From: Halomonas cupida
GTDB lineage: Bacteria > Pseudomonadota > Gammaproteobacteria > Pseudomonadales > Halomonadaceae
Assembly (NCBI RefSeq): GCF_900142755.1
Contig: NZ_FRCA01000001.1
Coordinates: 556,888 to 620,887 of the forward strand
Length of the DNA stretch: 64,000 bases
Direction of reading: 5' to 3'
Below are positions 10,432 to 18,801 of the stretch, piece after piece; the first letter of the stretch is position 1, and each line of letters begins with the position of its first letter. Position numbers and translations under genes: made by a program. The notes beneath the pieces are model-generated. The model worked only from the letters and a program-made list of their open reading frames with translations. It searched no databases and was not told where the DNA came from.

Positions 10432-10453
10432 TCACCGGCACGTTGGCCGGTGA
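10432..10453 (+). other. Hairpin between trpA and accD
   Basis: TCACCGGC and GCCGGTGA form an 8-bp stem with a 6-nt loop. There is no T-tract, so it may be an mRNA stabiliser or weak pause rather than a terminator. Confidence 0.4.
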
Positions 10454-10477
10454 CTGCATCAATGGAAGACATCTGAC

Positions 10478-11512
10478 ATGAGCTGGTTAGACAAGATTGT
10501 ACCTTCGGTGGGCCGCATTCAGCGCAAGGATCGTCGTGCAAGCGTCCCCGACGGTCTATGGCGCAAATGTCCCAAGTGTGAAGCCGTGCTCTATCTCCCG
10601 GAGCTCGAGAAACACCACAATGTCTGTCCCAAATGCGACCACCACTTGCGCCTGACGGCTCGCAAGCGTCTGAACTGGTTCCTCGACAAGGAGGGCCGCG
10701 AGGAACTGGCAGCAGACCTTGAGCCGGTGGATCGTCTCAAGTTCCGCGACTCGAAGAAGTATCGTGATCGTCTGGCAGCGGCGCAGAAGGACACCGGCGA
10801 GAAGGACGCCCTGGTGGCCATGCGCGGTCAGTTGGATGGTGTTCCGGTCGTCGCTGTGGCCTTCGAGTTCACCTTCATGGGTGGTTCCATGGGCGCTGTG
10901 GTTGGCGAGAAATTCGTGCGTGCCGCTACCATCGCACTGGAAGAGCGTATCCCATTGGTGTGCTTTGCTGCTTCGGGCGGCGCGAGGATGCAGGAGGCGC
11001 TGTTCTCGTTGATGCAGATGGCCAAGACATCCGCTGCACTGGAAAAGCTCAAGCAGGCGGGTCTGCCGTATATCTCGGTTCTGACCGATCCGGTATTCGG
11101 TGGGGTTTCTGCATCGCTGGCGATGCTGGGGGACCTGAATATCGCCGAGCCCAATGCACTGATTGGCTTCGCCGGACCACGGGTTATTGAGCAGACTGTG
11201 CGCGAGAAGTTGCCTGAGGGCTTCCAGCGCAGTGAATTCCTGCTCGAACACGGTACCGTCGATATGATCGTGCACCGTCACGATATGCGTGAAAGGGTAG
11301 GTAATGTCCTGCGCAAGCTGACCCATCAGCCTGTCGCCGGGCTGCGTGTGTCGGCGGAGCCGGATCTGGTGGATGCTGCCGAGGCTGCGGAATTCGAGCA
11401 GGCCAATGCCGAAACCGGTGAGCAGCCGCTCCAGCAGGGTGGTGCGGAGGCAGCGGGCGAAGTCGAGCAGAGCAGTGAAAAGCCTGGAGCGTCATCCGAG
11501 GCACCGCGCTGA
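10478..11512 (+). CDS. accD: Acetyl-CoA carboxylase, carboxyltransferase beta subunit
   Basis: AccD with AccA transfers carboxyl from biotin to acetyl-CoA, the first committed step of fatty-acid synthesis. The N-terminal zinc ribbon is visible as Cys31, Cys34, Cys50 and Cys53 (CPKC...CPKC), followed by the crotonase-like core with [16 protein letters not shown] and [15 protein letters not shown]. The 344-residue protein ends in an acidic Glu/Ala/Gln-rich tail of about 50 residues (from about residue 290), which is longer than in E. coli. folC follows after 9 bp. Confidence 0.96.
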   Translation: MSWLDKIVPSVGRIQRKDRRASVPDGLWRKCPKCEAVLYLPELEKHHNVCPKCDHHLRLTARKRLNWFLDKEGREELAADLEPVDRLKFRDSKKYRDRLAAAQKDTGEKDALVAMRGQLDGVPVVAVAFEFTFMGGSMGAVVGEKFVRAATIALEERIPLVCFAASGGARMQEALFSLMQMAKTSAALEKLKQAGLPYISVLTDPVFGGVSASLAMLGDLNIAEPNALIGFAGPRVIEQTVREKLPEGFQRSEFLLEHGTVDMIVHRHDMRERVGNVLRKLTHQPVAGLRVSAEPDLVDAAEAAEFEQANAETGEQPLQQGGAEAAGEVEQSSEKPGASSEAPR

Positions 11513-11521
11513 TCGCCGCCC

Positions 11522-12856
11522 ATGACAGACTCCAGCCTGCCCAAGACCCTTGATGCCTGGCTTGCCAGGCTCGAGGCGTCGCACCCGACGGGAATTGATC
11601 TCGGCCTTGATCGGGTGTCTGCTGTAGCCCGACGTATGGGGCTGATGGATGCTCCTATCGCCGAGCGTGTCATCACCGTTGCCGGAACCAACGGCAAGGG
11701 CTCGACCGTGGCCATGCTCGAGGCGTTCTCGATGGCACATGGATTGAGTGTTGCCTGTTATACGTCTCCCCACCTGTTGCGGTACAACGAGCGCCTGCGT
11801 CTTGATGGCATTGAAGCCGAGGATGCCCTGCTGATGGCTGGCTTCAAGGCTGTCGAGCAGGCGCGTGTTGCGTCTCCTTCCATCAGCCTGACCTATTTCG
11901 AGGTCGGCACGCTCGGTGCCCTCTGGGCCATTGCCCAGCGGCGCCCGCAGATGGCGATTCTCGAGGTTGGGCTGGGTGGGCGCCTCGATGCTGTCAATAT
12001 CATCGATGCCGATGTTGCCGTGGTGACCACTGTTGCGCAGGATCATGCCGCCTTCCTGGGCACTGATATCAATGTGATCGGGCGCGAGAAAGCCGGGATC
12101 ATGCGGACTCAGCGTCCGGTAGTCCTCGGAAGTGATTCCCTGCCGCCGTCGGTCGCCGAGCATGCGCGTGACATCGGGGCACTGGTGCATGCTCTCGGTA
12201 GTGACTTCAACCATGATGCTGACGGTGCCGGGTGGAAATGGCAGGGAAAATCTGCCTCGGGACAGCATATGGTGCTCGATGCATTGCCCGACCCGAAATT
12301 CCCGCGTGACAATGCCGCCGCCGCGCTGCAGGCGTTTGCACTGGGTGGTGTCGCCCTGGAGGCTGACAACTGCCGCCGTGCATTGGCAGATGTACGTCTC
12401 AATGGGCGCATGCAATGGCGCGGTCAGTGGTGCCTGGATGTCGGGCACAACCCCCATGCGGCGAGCTGGGTGGCTGGGCAGCTGGGGGCATCTGATGCCC
12501 ATGTGGGGCGTACCCTGTGCCTACTGGGAATGCTGGGCGACAAGGACGCCGAAGGTGTCATTGATGCTCTGTCGCCTGCGATTGATGCCTGGCTGCCGGT
12601 GAGTCTCGAAGGAGAGCGTGCACGCAGGGCTGCCGATCTTGCCGAGTACCTCGCTGAACGTGGCCTGGAGGTCATGCATTGCGCCGATGACCCCGGGAGT
12701 GGCGCAGACTGGCTTGAGACACGACTTGAACCGACAGATCGTGTGTTGGTGACCGGGTCGTTCCTGACGGTCAGTGCCATACTGGATAGGTGGCAGCAGG
12801 CATCCAGCGATGACGAGAATGTATCGAGGGAGCGAGATGAAATACGGAATGCGTGA
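11522..12856 (+). CDS. folC: Folylpolyglutamate synthase / dihydrofolate synthase
   Basis: FolC makes dihydrofolate from dihydropteroate and glutamate and then extends polyglutamate tails. The 444-residue Mur-ligase-type protein has the P-loop VAGTNGKGSTVAMLE, the motif YTSPHLLRYNER, and the C-terminal ligase domain with LDVGHNPHA. Its 3' end overlaps the start of the SPOR-domain gene by 20 bp. Confidence 0.95.
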   Translation: MTDSSLPKTLDAWLARLEASHPTGIDLGLDRVSAVARRMGLMDAPIAERVITVAGTNGKGSTVAMLEAFSMAHGLSVACYTSPHLLRYNERLRLDGIEAEDALLMAGFKAVEQARVASPSISLTYFEVGTLGALWAIAQRRPQMAILEVGLGGRLDAVNIIDADVAVVTTVAQDHAAFLGTDINVIGREKAGIMRTQRPVVLGSDSLPPSVAEHARDIGALVHALGSDFNHDADGAGWKWQGKSASGQHMVLDALPDPKFPRDNAAAALQAFALGGVALEADNCRRALADVRLNGRMQWRGQWCLDVGHNPHAASWVAGQLGASDAHVGRTLCLLGMLGDKDAEGVIDALSPAIDAWLPVSLEGERARRAADLAEYLAERGLEVMHCADDPGSGADWLETRLEPTDRVLVTGSFLTVSAILDRWQQASSDDENVSRERDEIRNA

Positions 12857-13502
12857 GCGTATCAGTGGAGTCGTCATTGTCGTGGCATTGGCGGTGATCT
12901 TCGTGCCGATGCTGTTTGATGAGCCGGACAACGCGGATTCGCGTCCGGATCCGGTGTTGACCATTGAGCCGCCGGTTGAGGTGGAGCAGCGCGATGTGCC
13001 GGCTCCGGAGCCTCCCGATGGTCTCGGCGAGATCGCACAGCCGCAGACTCATGAGCAGCGCGAGGAGTCACTGGCCGAGGCCGAGGAGCATGCCAGACGA
13101 GTGCAATCCGCGTCGGACTCCGAGACCGACGCGTTGCCGGAGCAGGGCACTGCGCCTGCTGCGAGTGAGCCGGAGTCGGAACCTGAGCGTGAGGACCCTA
13201 TTGCGGCCATTGCCCAGGCGGCGGATCAGCGTCGGTCCTCGTCCAGTTCTTCTGCCCCCGCGGCTGATTCGTCTGGCGAATGGGAAGTACAGGTGGGGAG
13301 CTTCGGCAATCCCGCGAATGCTCAGGGCCTGGTACAGCAGCTTCAGGACAAGGGGTTCAACGCCTATACCCGTCCCAGAGGTAACTCGCTGACCGCGGTT
13401 TATGCCGGTCCCTATGCGAGTTCCCAACAGGCCGAGTCGGCGAGAGCGCAGATCAAGTCCAGCGTGAATCAGAATGGTATGGTGAAGAGGGTCGCGCCGT
13501 GA
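12837..13502 (+). CDS. dedD: SPOR-domain cell-division protein, DedD-like
   Basis: The 221-residue protein begins MKYGMRERISGVVIVVALAVIFVPMLF, a short cytoplasmic tail and one membrane segment. A Pro/Glu-rich linker (about residues 30-140) leads to a C-terminal SPOR domain (about 145-221: WEVQVGSFGNPANAQGLVQQL and PYASSQQAESA). SPOR domains bind denuded septal peptidoglycan, so this is probably a non-essential division protein. The ATG at 12837 gives the family N-terminus; the frame is open upstream inside folC. It ends in a GTGA overlap with cvpA. Confidence 0.9.
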   Translation: MKYGMRERISGVVIVVALAVIFVPMLFDEPDNADSRPDPVLTIEPPVEVEQRDVPAPEPPDGLGEIAQPQTHEQREESLAEAEEHARRVQSASDSETDALPEQGTAPAASEPESEPEREDPIAAIAQAADQRRSSSSSSAPAADSSGEWEVQVGSFGNPANAQGLVQQLQDKGFNAYTRPRGNSLTAVYAGPYASSQQAESARAQIKSSVNQNGMVKRVAP

Positions 13503-14203
13503 CGCTGGTGACCTGGGTGGATTGGGTCTTTGTCGCCATTCTGGCATTGGCCGTCGCTGCGGGGTTTGTGCGCGGCCTGGTACGTGAAGCGCTGGGGCTG
13601 GCGACCTGGATCGTGGCATTGCTGGCAGCGCGGATCTTCAGTGAACCGGTCGCGGATTTTCTGGCCGGCTGGATCGATAATGCGGATGGACGCTTGATTG
13701 TCGCCTTCGTCGCCATCATTATCGCCACCATTCTGGTAGGTGGCATTCTGATTCGCATGATCCAGGCGGCCATCGAATGGGCTGGTGCCGGGTTCCTCAA
13801 TCGTATGACCGGCGCCATGTTCGGGGGGGCCAAGGCGGTGGCGGCCTTGACGCTGGTGACCCTGTTGATCGGCTTTACCCCCCTGGTACAGTTGACCGCC
13901 TGGCAGGATGCTGCGGTACGCCCCTGGTTCGAGCAGTCCCGCGATTGGGCGCTCGGTCACCTGGACAGTTTCGAGGGAGGCATGCTGGCCTTGCCGGAAG
14001 CCCTGCGCAAGCAGCCTGCAGACGGTGAGGTGTCGTCGGAGGCCGGGCAGGTAGAGCAGGTTCAGCAACAGTCGGCCACGCCGGAGACAGCGTTGCCGCC
14101 CGAGCAGCAGCCATTGCCGCAAACGGAGTCGGCAGTGGAACAACCGTCGTCTTCACCGCAGATCCCTGGCGTGGATGATGGCGCAGCGACCAGTGACAGT
14201 TGA
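13499..14203 (+). CDS. cvpA: CvpA family membrane protein
   Basis: CvpA is a small inner-membrane protein needed for colicin V production in E. coli and for envelope homeostasis. Four hydrophobic segments are visible (WVDWVFVAILALAVAAGFVRG; ATWIVALLAARIF; LIVAFVAIIIATILVGGIL; AVAALTLVTLLIGF). The 234-residue protein starts with GTG in a GTGA overlap with dedD. Its last 75 residues form a Gln/Glu/Pro/Ser-rich tail without membrane segments, a common variable end in this family. The dedD-cvpA-purF order is conserved in gammaproteobacteria. Confidence 0.92.
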   Translation: MTLVTWVDWVFVAILALAVAAGFVRGLVREALGLATWIVALLAARIFSEPVADFLAGWIDNADGRLIVAFVAIIIATILVGGILIRMIQAAIEWAGAGFLNRMTGAMFGGAKAVAALTLVTLLIGFTPLVQLTAWQDAAVRPWFEQSRDWALGHLDSFEGGMLALPEALRKQPADGEVSSEAGQVEQVQQQSATPETALPPEQQPLPQTESAVEQPSSSPQIPGVDDGAATSDS

Positions 14204-14208
14204 CTTTC

Positions 14209-14230
14209 GCGCCGCCTGACAGGGCGGCGC
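14209..14230 (+). other. GC-rich hairpin before purF
   Basis: GCGCCGCC and GGCGGCGC form a perfect 8-bp stem with loop TGACAG, 24 bp before the purF ATG. There is no T-tract; a role in attenuation or mRNA stability is possible but unproven. Confidence 0.45.
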
Positions 14231-14254
14231 ATCATGGCAAATGAGGTAAGGTGA

Positions 14255-15775
14255 ATGTGCGGTATCGTCGGCCTGATGGCCAAGCAGGCGGTAAACCAGG
14301 CGATCTATGACGCCCTGACGGTGCTCCAGCATCGCGGTCAGGACGCTGCGGGAATGATGACCTGGAACGAGGGCCGATTCCTGCTGCGCAAGAGCAATGG
14401 CCTGGTTCGCGACGTCTTTCATACCCGCCACATGGCGCGACTGAAGGGCAACCTGGGCATCGGGCATGTGCGCTATCCTACCGCCGGTTCCTCCAGTGAG
14501 GCAGAATCCCAGCCGTTCTACGTCAACTCCCCCTACGGCATCACCCTGGCTCACAATGGTAATTTGACCAATTCCGAGCAGATCAAGAAAGAGCTGTTCT
14601 CGTCGGATCTGCGTCATATCAATACCAGCTCGGATTCCGAGGTGCTGCTCAACGTCTTTGCCCACGAACTGGGCAAGCAGGGGCCGCATCTGAAGCCGGG
14701 CGATATCTTCGACGCCGTACGTCGTGTACATCGCCGCTGTCTTGGTGGGTACGCCGCGGTAGCGATCATCAATGGCGTGGGTCTGGTGGCCTTCCGTGAC
14801 CCCCATGGTATCCGTCCGGTGGTGTTCGGCACCCGTGACGAAGGCCAGGGACAGGAAGTGATGATTGCCTCTGAATCCGTGGCGTTGGATGTGGGCGGCT
14901 TCGAGCTGCATCGCGACCTGGCGCCGGGCGAGGCGATCTTCGTTGATATGGACGGTGAAATTCACACACAACTCTGCGCTGACCGCCCTCAGCTGGCTCC
15001 CTGCATTTTCGAACATGTCTATCTGGCACGCCCCGACTCCATGCTTGACGGCGCCTATGTCTATGGCACCCGGCTGCAGATGGGCCGCAAACTGGCCGAT
15101 CGTATCAAGCGTGAATGGCCGGATCATGACATCGATGTAGTGATTCCGATCCCCGATACGTCGCGCACGGCAGCGCTGGAAATGGCGCAGCATCTCGGTG
15201 CAACCTATCGCGAAGGGTTCATGAAGAACCGCTATATCGGGCGTACCTTCATCATGCCTGGGCAGACTCAGCGCAAGAAGTCCGTGCGTCAGAAGCTCAA
15301 TGCCATTGATGTCGAATTCCGTGGCAAGAACGTGATGCTGGTCGATGATTCCATCGTGCGTGGTACGACCTGCAAGCAGATCATCCAGATGGCACGCGAT
15401 GCTGGTGCCAACAAGGTGTATTTCGCCTCGGCGGCGCCGCCCGTGCGCTACCCGAACGTCTACGGCATCGATATGCCGGCCGCCAGTGAGCTGATCGCTC
15501 ATGGCCGCAGTGAAGCCGAAGTGGGTGAGTTGATTGGCGCTGATCGCATCGTCTATCAGGATATCGAAGACCTCAAGGCCGCCTGTCGTGAGGTCAATCC
15601 GGCTCTTGATGATTTCGATTGCTCGGTGTTCGATGGTCGTTACATCACTGGCGATATCGACGACAACTATCTTGCCGAGCTGGAAGCGTCGCGCAACGAT
15701 ATGGCCAAAGAGACGCAGAATGCCGGCGATCACGCGCTGGTGGGCATGCACAATCAGGACGATGACATCGATTGA
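14255..15775 (+). CDS. purF: Amidophosphoribosyltransferase
   Basis: PurF catalyses the first committed step of purine synthesis, transferring ammonia from glutamine to PRPP. The 506-residue protein starts [11 protein letters not shown], so Cys2 becomes the N-terminal nucleophile after Met removal and there is no propeptide. The C-terminal phosphoribosyltransferase motif [13 protein letters not shown] is present. The purF-metZ order matches Pseudomonas. Confidence 0.97.
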   Translation: MCGIVGLMAKQAVNQAIYDALTVLQHRGQDAAGMMTWNEGRFLLRKSNGLVRDVFHTRHMARLKGNLGIGHVRYPTAGSSSEAESQPFYVNSPYGITLAHNGNLTNSEQIKKELFSSDLRHINTSSDSEVLLNVFAHELGKQGPHLKPGDIFDAVRRVHRRCLGGYAAVAIINGVGLVAFRDPHGIRPVVFGTRDEGQGQEVMIASESVALDVGGFELHRDLAPGEAIFVDMDGEIHTQLCADRPQLAPCIFEHVYLARPDSMLDGAYVYGTRLQMGRKLADRIKREWPDHDIDVVIPIPDTSRTAALEMAQHLGATYREGFMKNRYIGRTFIMPGQTQRKKSVRQKLNAIDVEFRGKNVMLVDDSIVRGTTCKQIIQMARDAGANKVYFASAAPPVRYPNVYGIDMPAASELIAHGRSEAEVGELIGADRIVYQDIEDLKAACREVNPALDDFDCSVFDGRYITGDIDDNYLAELEASRNDMAKETQNAGDHALVGMHNQDDDID

Positions 15776-15786
15776 GGAGAGGCGGT

Positions 15787-17022
15787 ATGCAAGACGACGC
15801 ATTTGGCGACGACTCTGGCAAACAGGCAGGCAATCACCCAGACGAAAGTCAGTGGGCAATCGATACATTGGCGATTCGTGCCGGTCAGATGCGTACTCAT
15901 GAGCAGGAGCATTCCGAGCCGATCTTCCCGACCTCGAGCTTTGTCTATGGCAGTGCCGCCGAGGCGGCACGCAAGTTTGCCGGCGACGAGCCGGGTAACA
16001 TCTATTCGCGCTTTACCAACCCGACGGTCCGTACCTTCGAGCGTCGCCTTGCGGCACTCGAGGGTGGTGAGCGCTGTGTTGCTACCAGTTCCGGGATGGC
16101 GGCCATCCTGTCCACCGCTCTGGCGTTGTTGCAGGCCGGAGACGAGATCGTCGCCTCGCGCTCGCTGTTCGGCTCCACTGTCAGCCTGTTCGACAAGTAT
16201 CTCGGCAAGTTCGGTATCAAGACCCGTTATGTCGAATTATCCGATCTGCCGGCATGGGAAGCGGCGATCACACCGGCGACGCGACTGCTGTTTGCCGAGA
16301 CGCCTTCCAACCCGCTTTCGGAAGTGGTGGATATCCAGGCGCTGGCCGAGATCGCGCATCGCCACGATGCCTGGTTGGCTATTGATAACTGCTTCCTGAC
16401 GCCAGCGCTGCAGCGACCGTTGGAACTTGGCGCCGATCTGGTGATTCACTCCGCGACCAAGTATCTGGATGGACAGGGGCGCGCCATTGGTGGTGCTGTG
16501 GTGGGTGCCGACGCACTGCTCGAGGAAGTCTTCGGTGTGGTGCGAACCTGTGGCCCATGTCTGAGTCCCTTCAATGCCTGGATATTCTCCAAGGGGCTGG
16601 AAACTCTAGGCCTGCGTATGAAGGCGCATTCCGCTGCCGCACTGGAACTGGCCCAGTGGCTGGAGGCGCATCCTGCCGTGGAGCGCGTGCACTACAGTGG
16701 TCTGGAAAGTCATGCTCAGCATGCCCTGGCCCGTCGCCAGCAGCGCGCTTTCGGAGCGGTGCTGGGCCTGGAAGTGAAGGGCGGTCGTGAGGCGGCCTGG
16801 TCCGTTATCGATGCCACCCGCCTGTTATCGATCACCGGTAACCTCGGTGATGCCAAGACCACCATCACTCATCCGGCGACCACCACCCATGGCCGTCTTT
16901 CCGACGACCAGAAGGCGATTGCCGGTATCAGCGACAACCTGATCCGTATCGCCGTGGGCCTCGAGGATCTCGAGGATATCAAGACCGACCTCGCGCGAGG
17001 CCTGGATGCCTTGACCGCCTGA
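15787..17022 (+). CDS. metZ: O-succinylhomoserine sulfhydrylase
   Basis: MetZ makes homocysteine directly from O-succinylhomoserine and sulfide. The 411-residue Cys/Met-metabolism PLP enzyme has Lys225 in HSATKYLDGQGRAIGG, a pattern typical of MetZ rather than MetB. The ATG at 15787 follows a GAGGAGAGG ribosome site; a TTG at 15772 is possible but overlaps the purF stop and the ribosome site. Coupled to purF with an 11-bp gap. Confidence 0.93.
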   Translation: MQDDAFGDDSGKQAGNHPDESQWAIDTLAIRAGQMRTHEQEHSEPIFPTSSFVYGSAAEAARKFAGDEPGNIYSRFTNPTVRTFERRLAALEGGERCVATSSGMAAILSTALALLQAGDEIVASRSLFGSTVSLFDKYLGKFGIKTRYVELSDLPAWEAAITPATRLLFAETPSNPLSEVVDIQALAEIAHRHDAWLAIDNCFLTPALQRPLELGADLVIHSATKYLDGQGRAIGGAVVGADALLEEVFGVVRTCGPCLSPFNAWIFSKGLETLGLRMKAHSAAALELAQWLEAHPAVERVHYSGLESHAQHALARRQQRAFGAVLGLEVKGGREAAWSVIDATRLLSITGNLGDAKTTITHPATTTHGRLSDDQKAIAGISDNLIRIAVGLEDLEDIKTDLARGLDALTA

Positions 17023-17034
17023 CTGTCGTTCCCC

Positions 17035-17094
17035 GGCTGTCTCTAAACGCAAACTGCCCGACCAGAGTCGGGCAGTTTGCGTTTAGAGACAGCC
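17035..17094. terminator. Perfect 28-bp inverted repeat after metZ
   Basis: Positions 17035-17062 are the exact reverse complement of 17067-17094, with the loop CAGA. The inner part (AAACGCAAACTGCCCGAC and its mirror) is GC-rich next to an A/T flank, as in a bidirectional terminator, but the perfect stem extends through TCTC into GGCTGT and abuts repeat element copy 2. It lies 13 bp after the metZ stop. Confidence 0.8.
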
Positions 17095-17270
17095 ACGAGC
17101 TACGAGCTACGAGCACGCTACGCTCGAGCCGAACCCCGAACCCCGAACCCCGAACCCCGAACCCCGAACCCCGAACCCCGAACCCCGAACCCCGAACCCG
17201 GGGAAGGCGCGGAGTTGCCGTTTTGGCGTTGAGCCGCTCGTGGCTCGAAGCTCGCGTCTCGAAACTGGGG
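17095..17270. repeat. Semi-palindromic element with heptamer repeats, copy 2
   Basis: The architecture is the same as at 1516: a left arm of GCTACGA heptamers, CGCTCGAGC, then ten tandem CCGAACC units (17129-17198) closed by CGGGG, GAGCCGCTCG, and a right arm with TCGAAGCTCG and TCTCGAAAC. It occupies most of the 350-bp metZ to cytochrome b561 gap. The copy number of the inner heptamer (10) differs from copies 1 (3) and 3 (11). Confidence 0.85.
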
Positions 17271-17374
17271 TTGTGGAATTTCCGAACATTTCATTCGATT
17301 TTATCCACGAGAATGGCTGAGTCTGTTGCGTTAAGATCGATTTCATCGACAGATTAGCTTGGGTCATCAAGACT

Positions 17375-17932
17375 ATGTGGCGTAATACCCGAAGTGGATG
17401 GGGGTTGATCAGCATCGGCCTGCACTGGCTCAGCGCCATCGCCATCATAGGCCTGTTTGTGCTGGGTTGGTGGATGACGGGGCTCGACTACTACAGCAAC
17501 TGGTACCACACTGCACCCTGGTGGCATCGCGGTATCGGCATGCTGGTACTGCTGGCGACTCTGATGCGCCTGGTGTGGCGCCTGCTGCAGCCGCACCCGG
17601 AGGCTCACGGTTCACGACTGGAGCAACGTGCGGCATCCCTGGGCCATGTCGCCATCTACCTCCTGTTGCTGGCGGTATTGATCAGTGGCTATCTGATTTC
17701 CACCGCCGAAGGCAAGGGAATCGCGGTGTTGGACTGGTTCACCGTGCCGGCGTTGCTGCATGGGCTACCCGAACAGGCGTCACGTGCTGGTGTTGTGCAC
17801 TGGTACAGTGCCATAGCGTTGATGGTGCTGTCGGCTGGGCACGCACTGGCAGCGTTGAAACACCATTTCATCGATCGGCAGGATACGTTGGTCAGAATAT
17901 TGAGCCCGCGTCCTTCACGACGCGACCGATAG
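17375..17932 (+). CDS. Cytochrome b561 family protein
   Basis: A 185-residue inner-membrane dihaem-type cytochrome b561 of the prokaryotic CybB kind. Four hydrophobic helices are visible, with candidate haem ligands in ISIGLHWLSAIAI, WWHRGIGML, HVAIYLLLLAV and VHWYSAIALMVLSAGHALAALKHHF. The family moves electrons from quinol to superoxide or to partner proteins. It is followed after 43 bp by yceI, a pairing often seen in proteobacteria, and the two probably form an operon. Confidence 0.9.
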   Translation: MWRNTRSGWGLISIGLHWLSAIAIIGLFVLGWWMTGLDYYSNWYHTAPWWHRGIGMLVLLATLMRLVWRLLQPHPEAHGSRLEQRAASLGHVAIYLLLLAVLISGYLISTAEGKGIAVLDWFTVPALLHGLPEQASRAGVVHWYSAIALMVLSAGHALAALKHHFIDRQDTLVRILSPRPSRRDR

Positions 17933-17975
17933 TAAAGCCCTTTATCCGAGAAGTCGTACTCACAGGGAGTAATCA

Positions 17976-18560
17976 ATGATGTACAAGAAGACTACCATCG
18001 CCGCGCTGAGCGCACTGGCCATGCTGCCGTTTGCCCAGGCCCAGGCAGCGGACTATGCCATCGATACCGAAGGTCAACACGCCTTTATCCAGTTCCGTAT
18101 CAACCATGTCGGTTTCTCATACATTCTCGGCAACTTCGAGTCCTTCGATGGCACCTTTTCCTATGATGCCGAGGACCCGGCTGCTTCAAGCGCCGAGCTG
18201 GAAGTCGATGTGACGAGCCTCAACACCAACCACGCCGAGCGTGACAAGCATATCCTCAGCGGTGATTTCCTGGATGCGGGTGAATACCCGACCGCGACCT
18301 TCACTTCCACTGGATTCGAGTCCACCGGAGACGGTGAGGGTGTGCTGACCGGTGACCTGACGTTGCATGGGACTACCCAGAGCATCGAAATGCCGGTCAC
18401 TCTGGTGGGCGAGGGCGAAGATCCCTGGGGCGGCTATCGTGCCGGTTTCGAAGGCAGTACTGACCTGACCCTGACCGATTACGGCATCGACATGAGCAAG
18501 TTCCCGGAAGCCATGCAGACACTGGAACTGTATGTCACCTTCGAGGGTGTGCGTCAGTAA
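17976..18560 (+). CDS. yceI: YceI family periplasmic lipid-binding protein
   Basis: A 194-residue exported protein with a clear signal peptide (MMYKKTTIAALSALAMLPFAQAQA, cleaved before ADYAID) and the YceI beta-barrel pattern: DTEGQHAFIQFRINHVGFS, TSLNTNHAERDKHILSGDFLDAGEYPTATF, and GYRAGFEGSTDLTLTDYGID. YceI proteins bind isoprenoid or amide-type lipids. Their pairing with cytochrome b561 suggests quinone-related function, but that is inference. Confidence 0.92.
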   Translation: MMYKKTTIAALSALAMLPFAQAQAADYAIDTEGQHAFIQFRINHVGFSYILGNFESFDGTFSYDAEDPAASSAELEVDVTSLNTNHAERDKHILSGDFLDAGEYPTATFTSTGFESTGDGEGVLTGDLTLHGTTQSIEMPVTLVGEGEDPWGGYRAGFEGSTDLTLTDYGIDMSKFPEAMQTLELYVTFEGVRQ

Positions 18561-18609
18561 TTCGCACCTCTCTGCCTTGAAACATGATGAACTTGCGGGA
18601 CACCACACC

Positions 18610-18638
18610 AGCCCCGGGTATGCTCCCCGGGGCTTTTT
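18610..18638 (+). terminator. Rho-independent terminator after yceI
   Basis: AGCCCCGGG and CCCGGGGCT form the stem, followed by TTTTT at 18634-18638. Confidence 0.85.
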
Positions 18639-18712
18639 GTCGATGGGGCTCCTGACGCTCGCTGAGTATTGTCGATTGACCCTGTCGAGAACTGAACACT
18701 GATTGCCCGAGC

Positions 18713-18780
18713 TTAACCAATATCTGAGTTTAACCAATACCTGGGCTGAACCAATACCTGAGCTGAACCACTAACTGCAG
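18713..18780 (+). repeat. 17-bp tandem repeat x4 upstream of MATE gene
   Basis: Four exact 17-bp periods: TTAACCAATATCTGAGT, TTAACCAATACCTGGGC, TGAACCAATACCTGAGC, TGAACCACTAACTGCAG. The array ends 21 bp before the GTG start of the MATE gene, so it lies in the promoter or 5' leader. Confidence 0.9.
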
Positions 18781-18801
18781 CACCTGCGTTACGGAGATCC
18801 T

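Noticed and set aside
14153-15970. 605-codon minus-strand open frame opposite purF
   Set aside because: It mirrors purF codon structure, has no ribosome site or family motif, and purF is certain.
17129-17198. CCGAACC heptamers as telomere-like or CRISPR sequence
   Set aside because: They are internal, short, intergenic and flanked by inverted arms; the family view explains them better.
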